NCBI GenBank assembly: GCA_035652095.1
Contig: DASREM010000028.1
Location: forward strand, 124,001-188,000
From: DASREM01 sp035652095
GTDB taxonomy: Bacteria > Acidobacteriota > Terriglobia > Terriglobales > Acidobacteriaceae
Reading direction: 5' to 3'
Length of the DNA: 64,000 nucleotides
The notes below the pieces were generated by a model. That model was not told the DNA's origin. It saw nothing but the letters and a program-made list of their open reading frames with translations, and did no database searches. The position numbers and the translations under genes are program-made. The first letter of the stretch is position 1; each line of letters opens with the position of its first letter. Of the stretch, positions 15,715-24,226 are shown in pieces.

Positions 15715-18279
15715 ATGTCAAATGAATTCTCGATCATCGGAAAGCCCACCGCCATGGTGGATGCCGCGGAGAAAACCACTGGTGCAGGGAAGTATGCTGA
15801 CGACCTGAGTCTCCCCGGCATGCTGGTTGGCAAAATTCTGCATTCTCCTTATCCGCACGCGTGCATCAAGAGAATCGATACCAGCCGCGCGGAACAGCTG
15901 GATGGTGTTGTGACCGTCGTGACGGGTCAGGATGCGCCGAACCCCTACGGCATTCTTCCAGTCGGCCACGACGAGCATGCGCTGGCCACCGACAAGGTGC
16001 GCTATGTCGGCGACAACGTCGCATGCGTGGTGGCGGTGAACGAAGCAACTGCGGAAAGGGCGCTCGAACTGGTAGATGTGGAATACGAGGTTCTGCCCGC
16101 CTATTTCGACCCCGAAGACTCAATGAAGGCCGAGTCCAACTTCCTTCACGATAACAAGCCGCACAACATCGAGAAAGACTATCACCACGTCTTTGGAGAT
16201 CCAGAGAAAGCGCTGGCAGAAGCGGCTTACGTTGCCGAAGCGCGGTACATCGCCAACGAAGTGACGCATGCGGCGATGGAGCCGCATTCCACGCTAGCGT
16301 CGTTTGAAATCGACCCGCACACCGGAAAGCCGGGACGCTTGACAGTGTGGTCTTCCACGCAGGTCCCGTACTACTTGCAGCACAAGCTTTCGCTGGTGCT
16401 GGAAATGCCAATGGCCCAGATCCGTGTGATCAAGCCGCTGGTGGGCGGAGGTTTCGGCGGCAAAAGCGAAGTGATTCCTCTTGAGATTACGGCAGCGGTT
16501 GCGGCACGCAAGGCTCGCGCCCCGGTCAAGATCACCTACACCAGGGAAGAGGTTTTCTGGGCGCATCGCGGACGGCCGCGCACCATCATCGATCTTAAAA
16601 CCGGATCCGATAAAGACGGGCGTATCACCGCAGTGAAAGCGCGAGTGGTTCAGGATGGGGGCGCCTATTGCTCGTACGGTGTTGTGACCATCCTGTACTC
16701 GGGCGCGCTCCTCGGAGCGTTGTACGACATCCCGAATATCCAGTACGACGGCTATCGCGTTCTCACCAACAAGCCGGTCTGCGGGGCGATGCGTGGACAT
16801 GGTACGGTAAATGTCCGCTTCGCCTTCGAATCGCAGCTCGATGAACTCGCGCAGAAGCTGGGCTTGGATCCTGCCGAGATGCGCCGGCGAAATCTGCTGA
16901 AGCCGCCCTGTATCACTATTAATGGACTTCGGGTTCAGAGTTATGGGCTGCCCGAATGCATCGAGCAGGTGGTGACCCGGTCGAAATGGAACGATCGCAA
17001 GGGTAAGCTCCCCAAAGGGCGCGGGCTCGGAATTGCCTGCAGTCACTACGTAAGCGGCGCCGCCAACTCGATCATTCGTTCCGACATGCCGCATTCAACC
17101 GTCAATATCAAAATTGACCGCGACGGCGGCGTGGTGGTTTACACGGGCGCTTCCGACATCGGCCAGGGTTCCGACACCATGGTCGCGCAGATTGCCAGCG
17201 AGACTCTTGGGTGCTCGCTGAATCGTGTAAAGGTAGTGGCCGCCGATACCGACCTCACCCCGATCGATATCGGATCGTATTCCAGCCGCGTGACCTTTAT
17301 GAACGGCAACGCGACTTTGCGGGCGGCTGGTGAGGTCAAGCAGCAGATCGCCGCAGCCGCGGCCAAGAAGATGAATTGTGGATCAGACGATCTGATATTC
17401 CGAGACGATCACGTGGTCCGGAGAGGGCTGGCGAATGCCCCTGGCGATCAGGGAGCAATTTCCGAAGCCAGTGTGTCCGGTCGCGTGGAAGGCCAGATTC
17501 TGCGCGGATCTCTGCAGCAAAAGCGCAAAGACGAAGGCCCGAAGAACACCTTGAGCTTCGAGGAAGCGGTGGTGGCCGCCATCGACTTCCACGGCGCGCT
17601 CAGCGGCACAGGGTCTTACGCGCCGCCATTGGAGGCCCGCGGGGGGAAACATAAGGGCGCAGGCGTCGGCCCTTCTCCGGCGTATTCCTACTCGGCCCAG
17701 GTGGCGGAGGTGAGCGTTGACGAAGAAACGGGGGAAGTCACTGTGCACAAGGTCTGGGCCGCGCACGATTGCGGACGCGCCCTGAACCCGACATCGGTCG
17801 AGGGACAGATTATCGGCTCGGTGTGGATGGGCATGGGACAAGCCCTGACCGAAGAGATGGTTTGGAAAGATGGCATGCTGATGAATCCGGGATTGCTGGA
17901 ATACCGGAGTCCATCGTCCGTTGAATCGCCGGAAGTGGAGCCCATCATTGTTGAGAGCATCGATCCTGAGGGCCCGTTCGGAGCGAAGGAAGCGAGCGAA
18001 GGGTCGCTGGCGGCGACCATCCCCGCCATCTCGAACGCAATCTACGATGCGGTCGGGATTCGGTTACACGAATCGCCATTCACTCCGGAGCGCGTTCTGG
18101 CGGCACTGCGCGACAAAAGATCACAGAAAAAAATCGATATGACCGAAGGCATTGATCCAACGGCGCCGGTACGTTTCCGCGAGCACGGAGGATCGCTCTG
18201 GTTCAAGGGCAAAGGACCGGAGCGTCATCCACTGGACCCATCCCGCCGCGAGGCGGCCGAAGCCGGGGGTGACGATTGA
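15715..18279 (+). CDS. hcrA: Molybdenum-binding subunit, 4-hydroxybenzoyl-CoA reductase type
   Basis: An 854-residue large subunit. It carries the Ald_Xan_dh a/b hammerhead (residues about 20-125), the molybdopterin-binding segments GGGFGGKSE, CGAMRGHGTVNVRFAFE and TGASDIGQGSDTM, and the YSSRVTFMNGNA motif typical of HcrA-like reductases. The catalytic Glu lies in GPFGAKEASEG near the C-terminus. Known HcrA proteins are about 770 residues. The extra length is partly a 60-residue polar C-terminal tail (after LAALRDKRSQKK) and partly a stretch around residues 560-600. If true to type, it reductively removes a para-hydroxyl from an aroyl-CoA; a hydroxylase role on another aromatic or heterocycle remains possible. 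The stop overlaps the next start (TTGA). Confidence 0.88.
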   Translation: MSNEFSIIGKPTAMVDAAEKTTGAGKYADDLSLPGMLVGKILHSPYPHACIKRIDTSRAEQLDGVVTVVTGQDAPNPYGILPVGHDEHALATDKVRYVGDNVACVVAVNEATAERALELVDVEYEVLPAYFDPEDSMKAESNFLHDNKPHNIEKDYHHVFGDPEKALAEAAYVAEARYIANEVTHAAMEPHSTLASFEIDPHTGKPGRLTVWSSTQVPYYLQHKLSLVLEMPMAQIRVIKPLVGGGFGGKSEVIPLEITAAVAARKARAPVKITYTREEVFWAHRGRPRTIIDLKTGSDKDGRITAVKARVVQDGGAYCSYGVVTILYSGALLGALYDIPNIQYDGYRVLTNKPVCGAMRGHGTVNVRFAFESQLDELAQKLGLDPAEMRRRNLLKPPCITINGLRVQSYGLPECIEQVVTRSKWNDRKGKLPKGRGLGIACSHYVSGAANSIIRSDMPHSTVNIKIDRDGGVVVYTGASDIGQGSDTMVAQIASETLGCSLNRVKVVAADTDLTPIDIGSYSSRVTFMNGNATLRAAGEVKQQIAAAAAKKMNCGSDDLIFRDDHVVRRGLANAPGDQGAISEASVSGRVEGQILRGSLQQKRKDEGPKNTLSFEEAVVAAIDFHGALSGTGSYAPPLEARGGKHKGAGVGPSPAYSYSAQVAEVSVDEETGEVTVHKVWAAHDCGRALNPTSVEGQIIGSVWMGMGQALTEEMVWKDGMLMNPGLLEYRSPSSVESPEVEPIIVESIDPEGPFGAKEASEGSLAATIPAISNAIYDAVGIRLHESPFTPERVLAALRDKRSQKKIDMTEGIDPTAPVRFREHGGSLWFKGKGPERHPLDPSRREAAEAGGDD

Positions 18280-19253
18280 GCCTTCCTCAATTCAGACTTT
18301 TGCGCCCCACTACGCTGGAGGAAGCCGCCGGCTTGCTTGGTAAGCATACGGTTCGTGTTCTTGCGGGGGGAACGGACCTGATTCCCTCCATGCGCCAGAA
18401 ACTGTTCGAGCCCGAATATGTCATGGATATCCGTCGCCTCGCCGGACTCAAGGGAATCTCCACGCTTCCGGACAACTCGGTTGAAATTGGGGCTCTTACT
18501 CCGCTCAGCGATATCGAGCGTTCTCCGCTCTTGCGCCAGCACTACCCGGTCCTGACCGAAGCTGCCGCCACGGTAGCTTCGCCTGTGCTTCGCAACATGG
18601 GCACTCTTGGTGGAAACATCTGCCTGGACACGCGCTGCCTCTGGTACAACCAGTCACTTACCTGGCGAAAGGCGTGCGGATTCTGTATTAAGAAAGACGG
18701 CGATCTGTGCCACGTGGCACCGGGCGGCACCAAGTGCTGGGCGGCCTTTTCCGGCGACACGCCTCCCGCTTTGTTGTGCCTAGGTGCCGAAGTGGAAATT
18801 GTTGGCCCAGCGGGAAAAAGACGGGTTGCGCTTTCGGAGTTCTATACGGGCTTGGGGGACAACTACCGCCGGCTGGAGCAGAATGAAATACTGACTCGTG
18901 TTTTCCTCCCCGCGTCTTCCGCGGGCTATCGCGGTATTTACCGCAAACTTCGCATTCGGGGCTCGATCGACTATCCGCTCGCGGGCGTCGCTGTCGCCTT
19001 GAAACGGTCGAACGGGCAGGTCGCTGACGTCCGCTTGGCGCTTACAGCGGTGAATCCCGCGCCGGTTCTGGTCAAAGGCGCGACGCAATTCTTATCGGGG
19101 AAGCCGATGAACGAAGAACTGGCGCAGGCAACCGGCGAGCTTGCCGCGAAAGCTGCCAAGCCGCTCACAACCTCCGCCCTCACTCCCGAATACCGTCGGG
19201 AGATGATTCGAGTTCTTACCAAGCGGGCCATCCTCGCGGCATTTGAGAACTAA
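18276..19253 (+). CDS. hcrB: FAD-binding subunit with extra [4Fe-4S] loop, HcrB-like
   Basis: A 325-residue medium subunit of the molybdenum hydroxylase. FAD-binding motifs are VLAGGTDLIPSMR (28-40) and ASPVLRNMGTLGGNI (101-115). Between them and the C-terminal domain lies a cysteine-containing insertion with Cys121, Cys137, Cys145 and Cys154. This spacing (16-8-9) equals that of the [4Fe-4S] ligands recalled for Thauera HcrB (Cys122, 138, 146, 155). Ordinary xanthine dehydrogenase and CO dehydrogenase medium subunits lack this loop, so it supports the 4-hydroxybenzoyl-CoA reductase branch. The start is a TTG overlapping the previous stop, with GGGGGTGA upstream. Confidence 0.9.
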   Translation: MSLPQFRLLRPTTLEEAAGLLGKHTVRVLAGGTDLIPSMRQKLFEPEYVMDIRRLAGLKGISTLPDNSVEIGALTPLSDIERSPLLRQHYPVLTEAAATVASPVLRNMGTLGGNICLDTRCLWYNQSLTWRKACGFCIKKDGDLCHVAPGGTKCWAAFSGDTPPALLCLGAEVEIVGPAGKRRVALSEFYTGLGDNYRRLEQNEILTRVFLPASSAGYRGIYRKLRIRGSIDYPLAGVAVALKRSNGQVADVRLALTAVNPAPVLVKGATQFLSGKPMNEELAQATGELAAKAAKPLTTSALTPEYRREMIRVLTKRAILAAFEN

Positions 19254-20098
19254 TGGTGATCACTGACTGTCACATCCACATTCAGCCGCTCGAGATGTTC
19301 AAGCCGCACGCGCTCGAACTGATGAAGAAAAAGCGCGCGAATTTCGACCAGATCGCGGAGTTCTGCCGCTCTCCCAAGGCCTTTCTCAAGCACCTGGACG
19401 AGTGCGGGATCGATCGCGCGGTCCTGATCAACTATGTAGCCCCGGAGGTAATTGGATTTACCTCGGGCGTAAACCAGTTCATCTCAGATTACGTTAAGGA
19501 AGATCCCAAGCGCCTGATTTCCTGTGGAAGCCTGCACCCGCGGCATACTTCCAACGTGATGGCTGACGTGGAACAACTGCTCCGGCTTGGCATTCGCATG
19601 ATCAAGATCCATCCTCCTCATCAATTGCTGTTTCCGAATGACTATCAAAAAGGAGTGAAAGAGCTTGAAATCATCTATCGTGCTGCGGAGGCCAACGCGA
19701 TCCCGGTGATGTTCCATACGGGGACTTCGATCTTCCCTGGAGCGCGCAACAAGTATGGCGATCCGATCCACATTGATGATGTGGCGGTGGATTTTCCCAA
19801 GCTGAAAATTCTGCTGGCGCACGGCGGCCGCCCATTGTGGATGGATACGTCTTTTTTCCTGCTTCGCCGCCATCCGAACGTTTACCTGGATATCAGCGGC
19901 ATCCCGCCGAAAACCCTGTTGAAGTATTTCCCGCGGCTGGATGAGGTCTCAAGCAAAACGCTGTTCGGGACGGACTGGCCCGGGCCGGGCGTGCCCGACA
20001 TCAGGAGGAACTTAGAGGATTTTCGAGCGCTTCCGCTTCCCGCCGGGATGAAAGAGCAGATCCTGAGCACCACCGCGCTCAGCCTGTGGCCCGTGTAG
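19253..20098 (+). CDS. Amidohydrolase-2 (ACMSD/resorcylate decarboxylase-like) enzyme
   Basis: A 281-residue TIM-barrel metal-dependent enzyme of the amidohydrolase_2 family, which includes aromatic acid decarboxylases and ring or lactone hydrolases. Metal-site motifs are DCHIHIQP at residues 5-12, MFHTGTS, LAHGGRP and GTDWPGP. Its ATG overlaps the TAA of the FAD subunit by one base, making it the last gene of the operon. In this setting it may hydrolyse or decarboxylate a ring-derived intermediate; the reaction cannot be fixed from sequence alone. The next gene (ribA) is convergent, with only 7 bases between the stops. Confidence 0.88.
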   Translation: MVITDCHIHIQPLEMFKPHALELMKKKRANFDQIAEFCRSPKAFLKHLDECGIDRAVLINYVAPEVIGFTSGVNQFISDYVKEDPKRLISCGSLHPRHTSNVMADVEQLLRLGIRMIKIHPPHQLLFPNDYQKGVKELEIIYRAAEANAIPVMFHTGTSIFPGARNKYGDPIHIDDVAVDFPKLKILLAHGGRPLWMDTSFFLLRRHPNVYLDISGIPPKTLLKYFPRLDEVSSKTLFGTDWPGPGVPDIRRNLEDFRALPLPAGMKEQILSTTALSLWPV

Positions 20099-20105
20099 CG
20101 ACACC

Positions 20106-20711
20106 TTAGCGGGTAAAGAGGTGACCTAACTTTTCTTTCTTTGTCTTCAAGTAATCCTCCGCATAGGTGCTGGGAGCAACCTCGCAGGGAACTCGCTCGA
20201 CCACTTCAATTCCAGCTTTTTCCAGTGCAGCAACCTTGTCGGGGTTGTTCGAGAGGAGCCTCACCTGGGTGACACCGAGCGCCTTGAGAATCTCTCCCGG
20301 CAGAGCAAACTCGCGGTGGTCGGCCTTGAATCCCAGGCGCTCATTGGCTTCCACTGTGTCCAAGCCAATGTCCTGCAGTTCGTACGCTTGCAGTTTCGCC
20401 ATCAATCCAATGCCCCGGCCCTCCTGCTGTTCGTAGATCAGGACGCCAGCCCCTAGTTGCGCGATCATGGACAGCGCCATCTCTAATTGCTGGCGACAGT
20501 CACAGCGCAGCGAGCCGAAAACATCGCCGGTGAGGCACTGCGAATGGATTCGGACTAGGGCGGGGCTTCCCTTGACATCGCCCATGACCAGCGCGACGCC
20601 GGCTTCGAGTCGATGCTCGTCACCAAACTCTCCCTCAAAACCGAGAATCCGGAACCTGCCCCAGCGGGTCGGGAAGTCCGCAGATGCCACTTGTCGAACA
20701 TTTGTGCTCAC
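20106..20711 (-). CDS. ribA: GTP cyclohydrolase II
   Basis: A 201-residue stand-alone RibA, the first enzyme of riboflavin synthesis (GTP to 2,5-diamino-6-ribosylamino-pyrimidinone phosphate). The zinc-binding cysteines Cys59, Cys70 and Cys72 (HSQCLTGDVFGSLRCDC) are present, as are the YEQQEGRGIGL catalytic loop and the ANERLGFKADHREF segment. It is not fused to RibB, unlike many bacterial homologues. The start is GTG, preceded 6 bases upstream by TATAAT, so the mRNA is probably leaderless, which leaves no space for an FMN riboswitch. No other rib genes are nearby. Confidence 0.95.
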   Translation of the reverse strand: MSTNVRQVASADFPTRWGRFRILGFEGEFGDEHRLEAGVALVMGDVKGSPALVRIHSQCLTGDVFGSLRCDCRQQLEMALSMIAQLGAGVLIYEQQEGRGIGLMAKLQAYELQDIGLDTVEANERLGFKADHREFALPGEILKALGVTQVRLLSNNPDKVAALEKAGIEVVERVPCEVAPSTYAEDYLKTKKEKLGHLFTR

Positions 20712-20717
20712 ATATCA

Positions 20718-20723
20718 ATTATA
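20718..20723 (-). promoter_or_regulatory. -10 element of ribA, leaderless arrangement
   Basis: On the minus strand a perfect TATAAT, preceded by TGGC, ends 6 bases before the GTG start of ribA. There is no ribosome-binding site in the gap, so transcription should begin at the start codon. Confidence 0.6.
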
Positions 20724-20816
20724 GCCAGAATGCCCGAGGTTCCGTGGAAACTGGTCCACGGCTAGCCTGGAGGTGTCTCGGAACGTGTCGGCGAGCGCGC
20801 GCTCGGGGTGTGATTT

Positions 20817-20972
20817 CTAGCGGGGATCGTGCATGGGAGCCTTCTTTGGTGGCGCGGGCTCCGCTTGCACATGACGCGACTGGTAAAAAATGAAGCCCAG
20901 GCTCAGCAGCAAAATGCTGACGGCAAAAAGAATCCATGTCGAGCGACAATTGATTCCGCCAGGCACAAACAT
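20817..20972 (-). CDS. Small single-pass membrane protein
   Basis: A 51-codon reading frame on the minus strand, with ATG at 20970-20972 and stop at 20817-20819. It encodes a short polar N-terminus, one strong transmembrane helix (residues 13-30, TWILFAVSILLLSLGFIF) and a Pro/Lys/His tail ending APMHDPR. The hydrophobic-then-proline-rich layout is typical of real bacterial micro-proteins and would not be expected by chance. Overlapping frames on either strand lack such organisation. The function is unknown. It lies upstream of ribA on the same strand but about 100 bases away. Confidence 0.5.
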   Translation of the reverse strand: MFVPGGINCRSTWILFAVSILLLSLGFIFYQSRHVQAEPAPPKKAPMHDPR

Positions 20973-21191
20973 ATCAGTATCCGTTTCCGTCACTCGAGGG
21001 CCGATGACATGACAGCCGCGTCATGTTTATTGGACGCTGGTTTCGGCTGGGCTGTTGCACCCTGCCTTGAAGTTTCCAACCCCGCCCTACAAACCTTTCG
21101 GGTTGTCACGATACGGTTATGGACTCTCGAGGCATGGTAGAAGTAGAAGTGTGAAAGCTGCTCGCGCCATACTTGTTTCCTGCAGTGCGAA

Positions 21192-21500
21192 TCACTCTGA
21201 TTTCAACGCCTGGTCCGACTGCACTCGTTTTCCATACAGCTTAACCTTCCCGTCATAAGCGACAGCAATGTAAGACCGGCCACTAAGGAACTGCATGACT
21301 TTCTTGCCTTCGCGGGCGAGTTGAGCCCATCTGGATTTCGTCTCGGGATTTTGTTCCAGTCCCCGCATTTCACTGCCGTCGAAGGAAAAGTCCACTTGGC
21401 GAAGCCGGTGTTGCGATGTTCTCTTGACTGGAAACCGTTTCCCCTGAAGGTGCACAGTTGTTGCACCCTGAACCAAGGCTTGTTCCCAGATCGCGAGCAA
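21192..21500 (-). CDS. Conserved small soluble protein of unknown function
   Basis: About 102 residues, highly charged and without a signal peptide or membrane helix. The core RQVDFSFDGSEMRGLEQN, SRWAQLAREGKKVMQFL and YIAVAYDGKVKLYGKR reads like a compact alpha/beta domain, and I have the impression that similar short proteins occur in other acidobacteria. The start is a TTG at 21500 with GGAAGAG 4 bases upstream. The frame stays open for about 40 more codons to the left of this start, so a longer form with a non-ATG start is possible. Confidence 0.6.
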   Translation of the reverse strand: MLAIWEQALVQGATTVHLQGKRFPVKRTSQHRLRQVDFSFDGSEMRGLEQNPETKSRWAQLAREGKKVMQFLSGRSYIAVAYDGKVKLYGKRVQSDQALKSE

Positions 21501-21725
21501 CGTCTCTTCCAGCGTCGTCGCATTCGGCCAAGCGCGGCCTGACCATCCCTCTCGGCTGAAGTTTATCGTTTCGCGTGGGGGAAATCGAACACCTGTCGGG
21601 AGAGCCAGCGCATTTTAGAGCTCGGTTATCACCATGATTGGTGCGCTATGCACTTTCGGGGACAGTCCCGGGGAGCACAATCAAAATGCGATCGTGTCGG
21701 CCCGCAGACCGAGAAGGAGGAGACT

Positions 21726-21896
21726 ATGCGAATCGTCTTCATCTCTTCTCTAGCGACCCTGCTTGTTTGCGTGCTGGTCCTGGCAACAACAGGGTCCAAG
21801 CCACGAGCACTTTCAGTACCGGAAGGTCCCCTGAATATAAGCAAAGCGTTTCGCCCCGAAACGGCGATGGCATCACCATGTGGCGCAGGGCAGTGA
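21726..21896 (+). CDS. Small exported peptide
   Basis: A 56-residue product with a signal-peptide-like N-terminus (MRIVFISSLATLLVCVLVLA) and a short mature part of about 35 residues. A strong AAGGAGGA Shine-Dalgarno lies 5 bases before the ATG, which is the main reason to call it. No family is recognised. It is followed by 289 bases without a gene that I can support. Confidence 0.5.
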   Translation: MRIVFISSLATLLVCVLVLATTGSKPRALSVPEGPLNISKAFRPETAMASPCGAGQ

Positions 21897-22185
21897 TCCG
21901 GGTCGTGCCGCTGGATACGGAGTCGCAGAACCGGTCCAGGCTGAATGCCTTGCCTATTTTCCCGCCTCGTTTGAGCCGAAGGAAAACCTCGCTTAACGTA
22001 GTTCTTTTTTCCTGGAACTAAATCTCTCGCTGATTGTTCTCGGTCCTGCAACTGACACTCAACTTGTCTTGTTGAAGAGGACTGCGCGGCGTAGACGCGG
22101 CAGCTTGCGATTTTGTTGACGGTTGAGCTGACGTTATCGCGGCCCTCGCATCTTACGACGAAATCACCTCAAGGAGTACATCAAC

Positions 22186-22458
22186 ATGGATACGAGATTG
22201 GAACGGGGACAAGCAACCGAGGACCGCTTCACCGGTTCGATTGAACGGCAAACAGCGAACCTGCCTTCAAGCGCCTTCCTGGGGCTTGCGGTGGGATCAA
22301 TGATTGCCTCGGCAGTTCTCAAGATTTCAGGGAAAGATGATTGGGCATTGTTTGTGGGACAGTGGGCGGCGCCCTTCCTGATCATGGGAAATTACAACAA
22401 GATGGTGAAGCAGCATGGGTCTGACGCTCGCACCAATCAAGTGCGATCGGTTGCCTGA
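22186..22458 (+). CDS. Small membrane protein
   Basis: A 90-residue protein with two predicted membrane helices (residues about 29-47, SAFLGLAVGSMIASAVLKI, and 53-70, WALFVGQWAAPFLIMGNY), a polar N-terminus and a basic C-terminus. AAGGAG lies 10 bases before the ATG. It is probably an inner-membrane protein of unknown role. Its neighbours are also small proteins with strong ribosome-binding sites, suggesting a group of individually transcribed stress or housekeeping genes. Confidence 0.7.
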   Translation: MDTRLERGQATEDRFTGSIERQTANLPSSAFLGLAVGSMIASAVLKISGKDDWALFVGQWAAPFLIMGNYNKMVKQHGSDARTNQVRSVA

Positions 22459-22542
22459 GCCGAACGGCATTTCCCTTACACCCGCGTCTCAGCTCAAGTG
22501 CCGGTTTGAATTGTCTGTAAGCAAACAACGGAGGAGATTCTC

Positions 22543-22947
22543 ATGCCAAATATCGATCAACTGAAGCAAAAATATCAGCCGGTTCTGGATGCCATCCAGC
22601 GAGAAGGGGGTCAGTTACAAAACGTGAACCTGGACGGCAATCAGCTTTATGTGAAAGCCACCATGCCCTCGGAACAGGCGAAAAATCAGGTCTGGGATCA
22701 GATTAAGTCCGTGGATCCAAACTTCGCCGATCTAAAACACGACATTGAGGTAAGAGAAAGCGGGTCGCAGGCAGTACAACCAAACGAGGGCCGGACCTAT
22801 ACCGTGCAAGCCGGAGACAACCTGTCAAAAATCAGCAAACACTTTTACGGTGACCCTAATAAATACAATGCGATCGTAAAGGCGAATCAGCTGCAAGATC
22901 CGGACAAGATCAAACCTGGACAAAAGCTCATCATCCCGGCTGCCTGA
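22543..22947 (+). CDS. Kbp-like BON/LysM domain protein
   Basis: A 134-residue cytoplasmic protein without a signal peptide. The N-terminal half (residues 1-66) resembles a BON-type alpha/beta domain (LKQKYQPVLDAIQREGGQLQNV...). The C-terminal half is one LysM domain (YTVQAGDNLSKISKHFYGDPNKYNAIVKANQ...KPGQKLIIP, residues 86-133). This BON-plus-LysM order is that of Kbp/YgaU, a cytoplasmic K+-binding protein in E. coli; the same role here is an inference. GGAGGAG precedes the ATG by 6 bases. Confidence 0.85.
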   Translation: MPNIDQLKQKYQPVLDAIQREGGQLQNVNLDGNQLYVKATMPSEQAKNQVWDQIKSVDPNFADLKHDIEVRESGSQAVQPNEGRTYTVQAGDNLSKISKHFYGDPNKYNAIVKANQLQDPDKIKPGQKLIIPAA

Positions 22948-23048
22948 AAATAAGGTGGATTGGGTGCACGCGCAACGGAAGCCGCAGGTAGGGCGGCTTC
23001 CAATGTTTCTATAATGAACCGATTCTGCTTCTGGTGAACTGAAAAGTA

Positions 23049-23124
23049 TGGTGGAGCTAGTCGGGATCGAACCGACGACCTCATCGTTGCGAACGATGCG
23101 CTCTCCCAGCTGAGCTATAGCCCC
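23049..23124 (-). tRNA. tRNA-Ala (anticodon CGC)
   Basis: On the minus strand a complete 76-base tRNA folds with acceptor GGGGCTA/TAGCTCC (one G-U pair), the D-arm GCTCAGCTGGGAGAGC, the anticodon stem CATCG/CGATG with loop TTCGCAA, and a T-arm with GGTTCGATCC. The anticodon is CGC, reading GCG alanine codons. The 3' CCA is encoded in the DNA (23049-23051). Confidence 0.97.
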
Positions 23125-23139
23125 ACGAGGGACTTTCAG

Positions 23140-23169
23140 ATTTTATCAGCCTTCCATTTCTCCTTCCAA
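23140..23169 (-). promoter_or_regulatory. Probable promoter of the tRNA-Ala gene
   Basis: On the minus strand TTGGAA (23164-23169) and TAAAAT (23140-23145, preceded by TGA) are separated by 18 bases. The predicted start is about 8 bases before the tRNA 5' end. Confidence 0.5.
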
Positions 23170-23267
23170 CTTGGGTGCTAAAGGCCGACCAAAGTTCTGC
23201 CCTTATGCCGGAAATATCTGTCAGTGTGCTCTGAATCGAAGTCTCGGATGAGGTTTTCAACACCCCA

Positions 23268-24143
23268 GTGGAAAATTCTGTGGAAAAAGAGGAAATTACT
23301 CCTATAACTCATGATGCAAGTTACCTTTGTACAGCTTGCACAAGGCGGAGTGCTGGCACTTTTGTGGTGGGAAAGAACCCTGAACTCAGGTTGGACAAAT
23401 CTCTCAAAATCCGGCTCGACAAACTGCTCCTGGAGCGCGGTCTTGCAACCTCCCGAGAGCGTGCTCAGGCGCTGATCCTCGCCGGCAAGGTTCTGGTCAA
23501 TGAACAGAAGATCGACAAGGCAGGGGCGGCGGTAGCGCGCAACGCTGCTATTCGCTTGCTCGCCGAAGACTTCCGGTATGTCTCGCGCGGCGGCCTGAAA
23601 TTGGAGAAAGCGCTCCAGCATTGGCGGATTGATGTCACGGGCATGACGTGCCTTGACGTCGGAACATCGACTGGGGGCTTCACTGATTGCCTGCTGCAAC
23701 ACGGCGCCGCCCGAGTCATCGCCGTCGATACCGGTCATGGCCAAGTTCATAATCGAATCCGCCAGGATGCCCGAGTCCGGTTACTCGAAAACACGAACGC
23801 CCGGTACCTGACGCGAGAACAAGTCGCCGAATCAGCAGACCTTGTTGTGATCGATGTGTCGTTCATCTCGGCCACAATGGTGATCCCCGCTGTGTGTGCT
23901 GCGGCATTTGGAACCCCTGGCCAAACTCGGCACCTCATCGTTCTAGTCAAACCTCAATTCGAAGTCGGACGTGAACAGGTGGGGAAAGGCGGCATCGTAA
24001 AGGACCCGGCAGCGCAGCGGTTCGCCGTTGAGAAAGTCCGTGCTGCCGTCGAGCAACTTCGTCCCAAGTCCGTCGAGGTCATCGAATCACCGATTCTGGG
24101 CGCGGAAGGCAATCGCGAATTCCTCTTGTGGAGCGTGTTTTAG
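23268..24143 (+). CDS. tlyA: TlyA-family rRNA 2'-O-methyltransferase/hemolysin-like protein
   Basis: A 291-residue frame. An S4 RNA-binding domain (RLDKLLLERGLATSRERAQALILAGKVLVN) is followed by an FtsJ/RrmJ-like methyltransferase domain with SAM motif CLDVGTSTGGFTDCLLQHGA, DTGHGQVH, VVIDVSFIS and the KPQFEVGRE motif. Family members methylate 16S and 23S rRNA. The N-terminal 45 residues before the S4 domain have unusual composition (many Cys and Thr) and the true start may be an internal GTG near 23364; ATG 23268 is the first in frame. It is followed by nadK, a common pairing in bacteria. Confidence 0.92.
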   Translation: MENSVEKEEITPITHDASYLCTACTRRSAGTFVVGKNPELRLDKSLKIRLDKLLLERGLATSRERAQALILAGKVLVNEQKIDKAGAAVARNAAIRLLAEDFRYVSRGGLKLEKALQHWRIDVTGMTCLDVGTSTGGFTDCLLQHGAARVIAVDTGHGQVHNRIRQDARVRLLENTNARYLTREQVAESADLVVIDVSFISATMVIPAVCAAAFGTPGQTRHLIVLVKPQFEVGREQVGKGGIVKDPAAQRFAVEKVRAAVEQLRPKSVEVIESPILGAEGNREFLLWSVF

Positions 24144-24226
24144 TGGTGCGTGGTGGACTGTCTTAAGCGGGTCGGCTGTCGTACAACCACTCGCTTCCCA
24201 CTTTTCTGTACAATGCACTTTCCTGC

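Noticed and set aside
20719..20949. 76-codon minus-strand frame overlapping the small membrane protein
   Set aside because: The alternative frame encodes a clean transmembrane helix, while this one is Arg/His-rich without structure.
20973..21191. ACATGAC/GTCATGT hairpin near 21008 as a terminator
   Set aside because: The 7-bp stem has no G/C-rich base and no U-tract on either strand, and lies upstream rather than downstream of the neighbouring genes.
22022..22185. Possible non-coding RNA between two small genes
   Set aside because: No stable extended structure, promoter-terminator pair or known RNA motif could be identified by eye.
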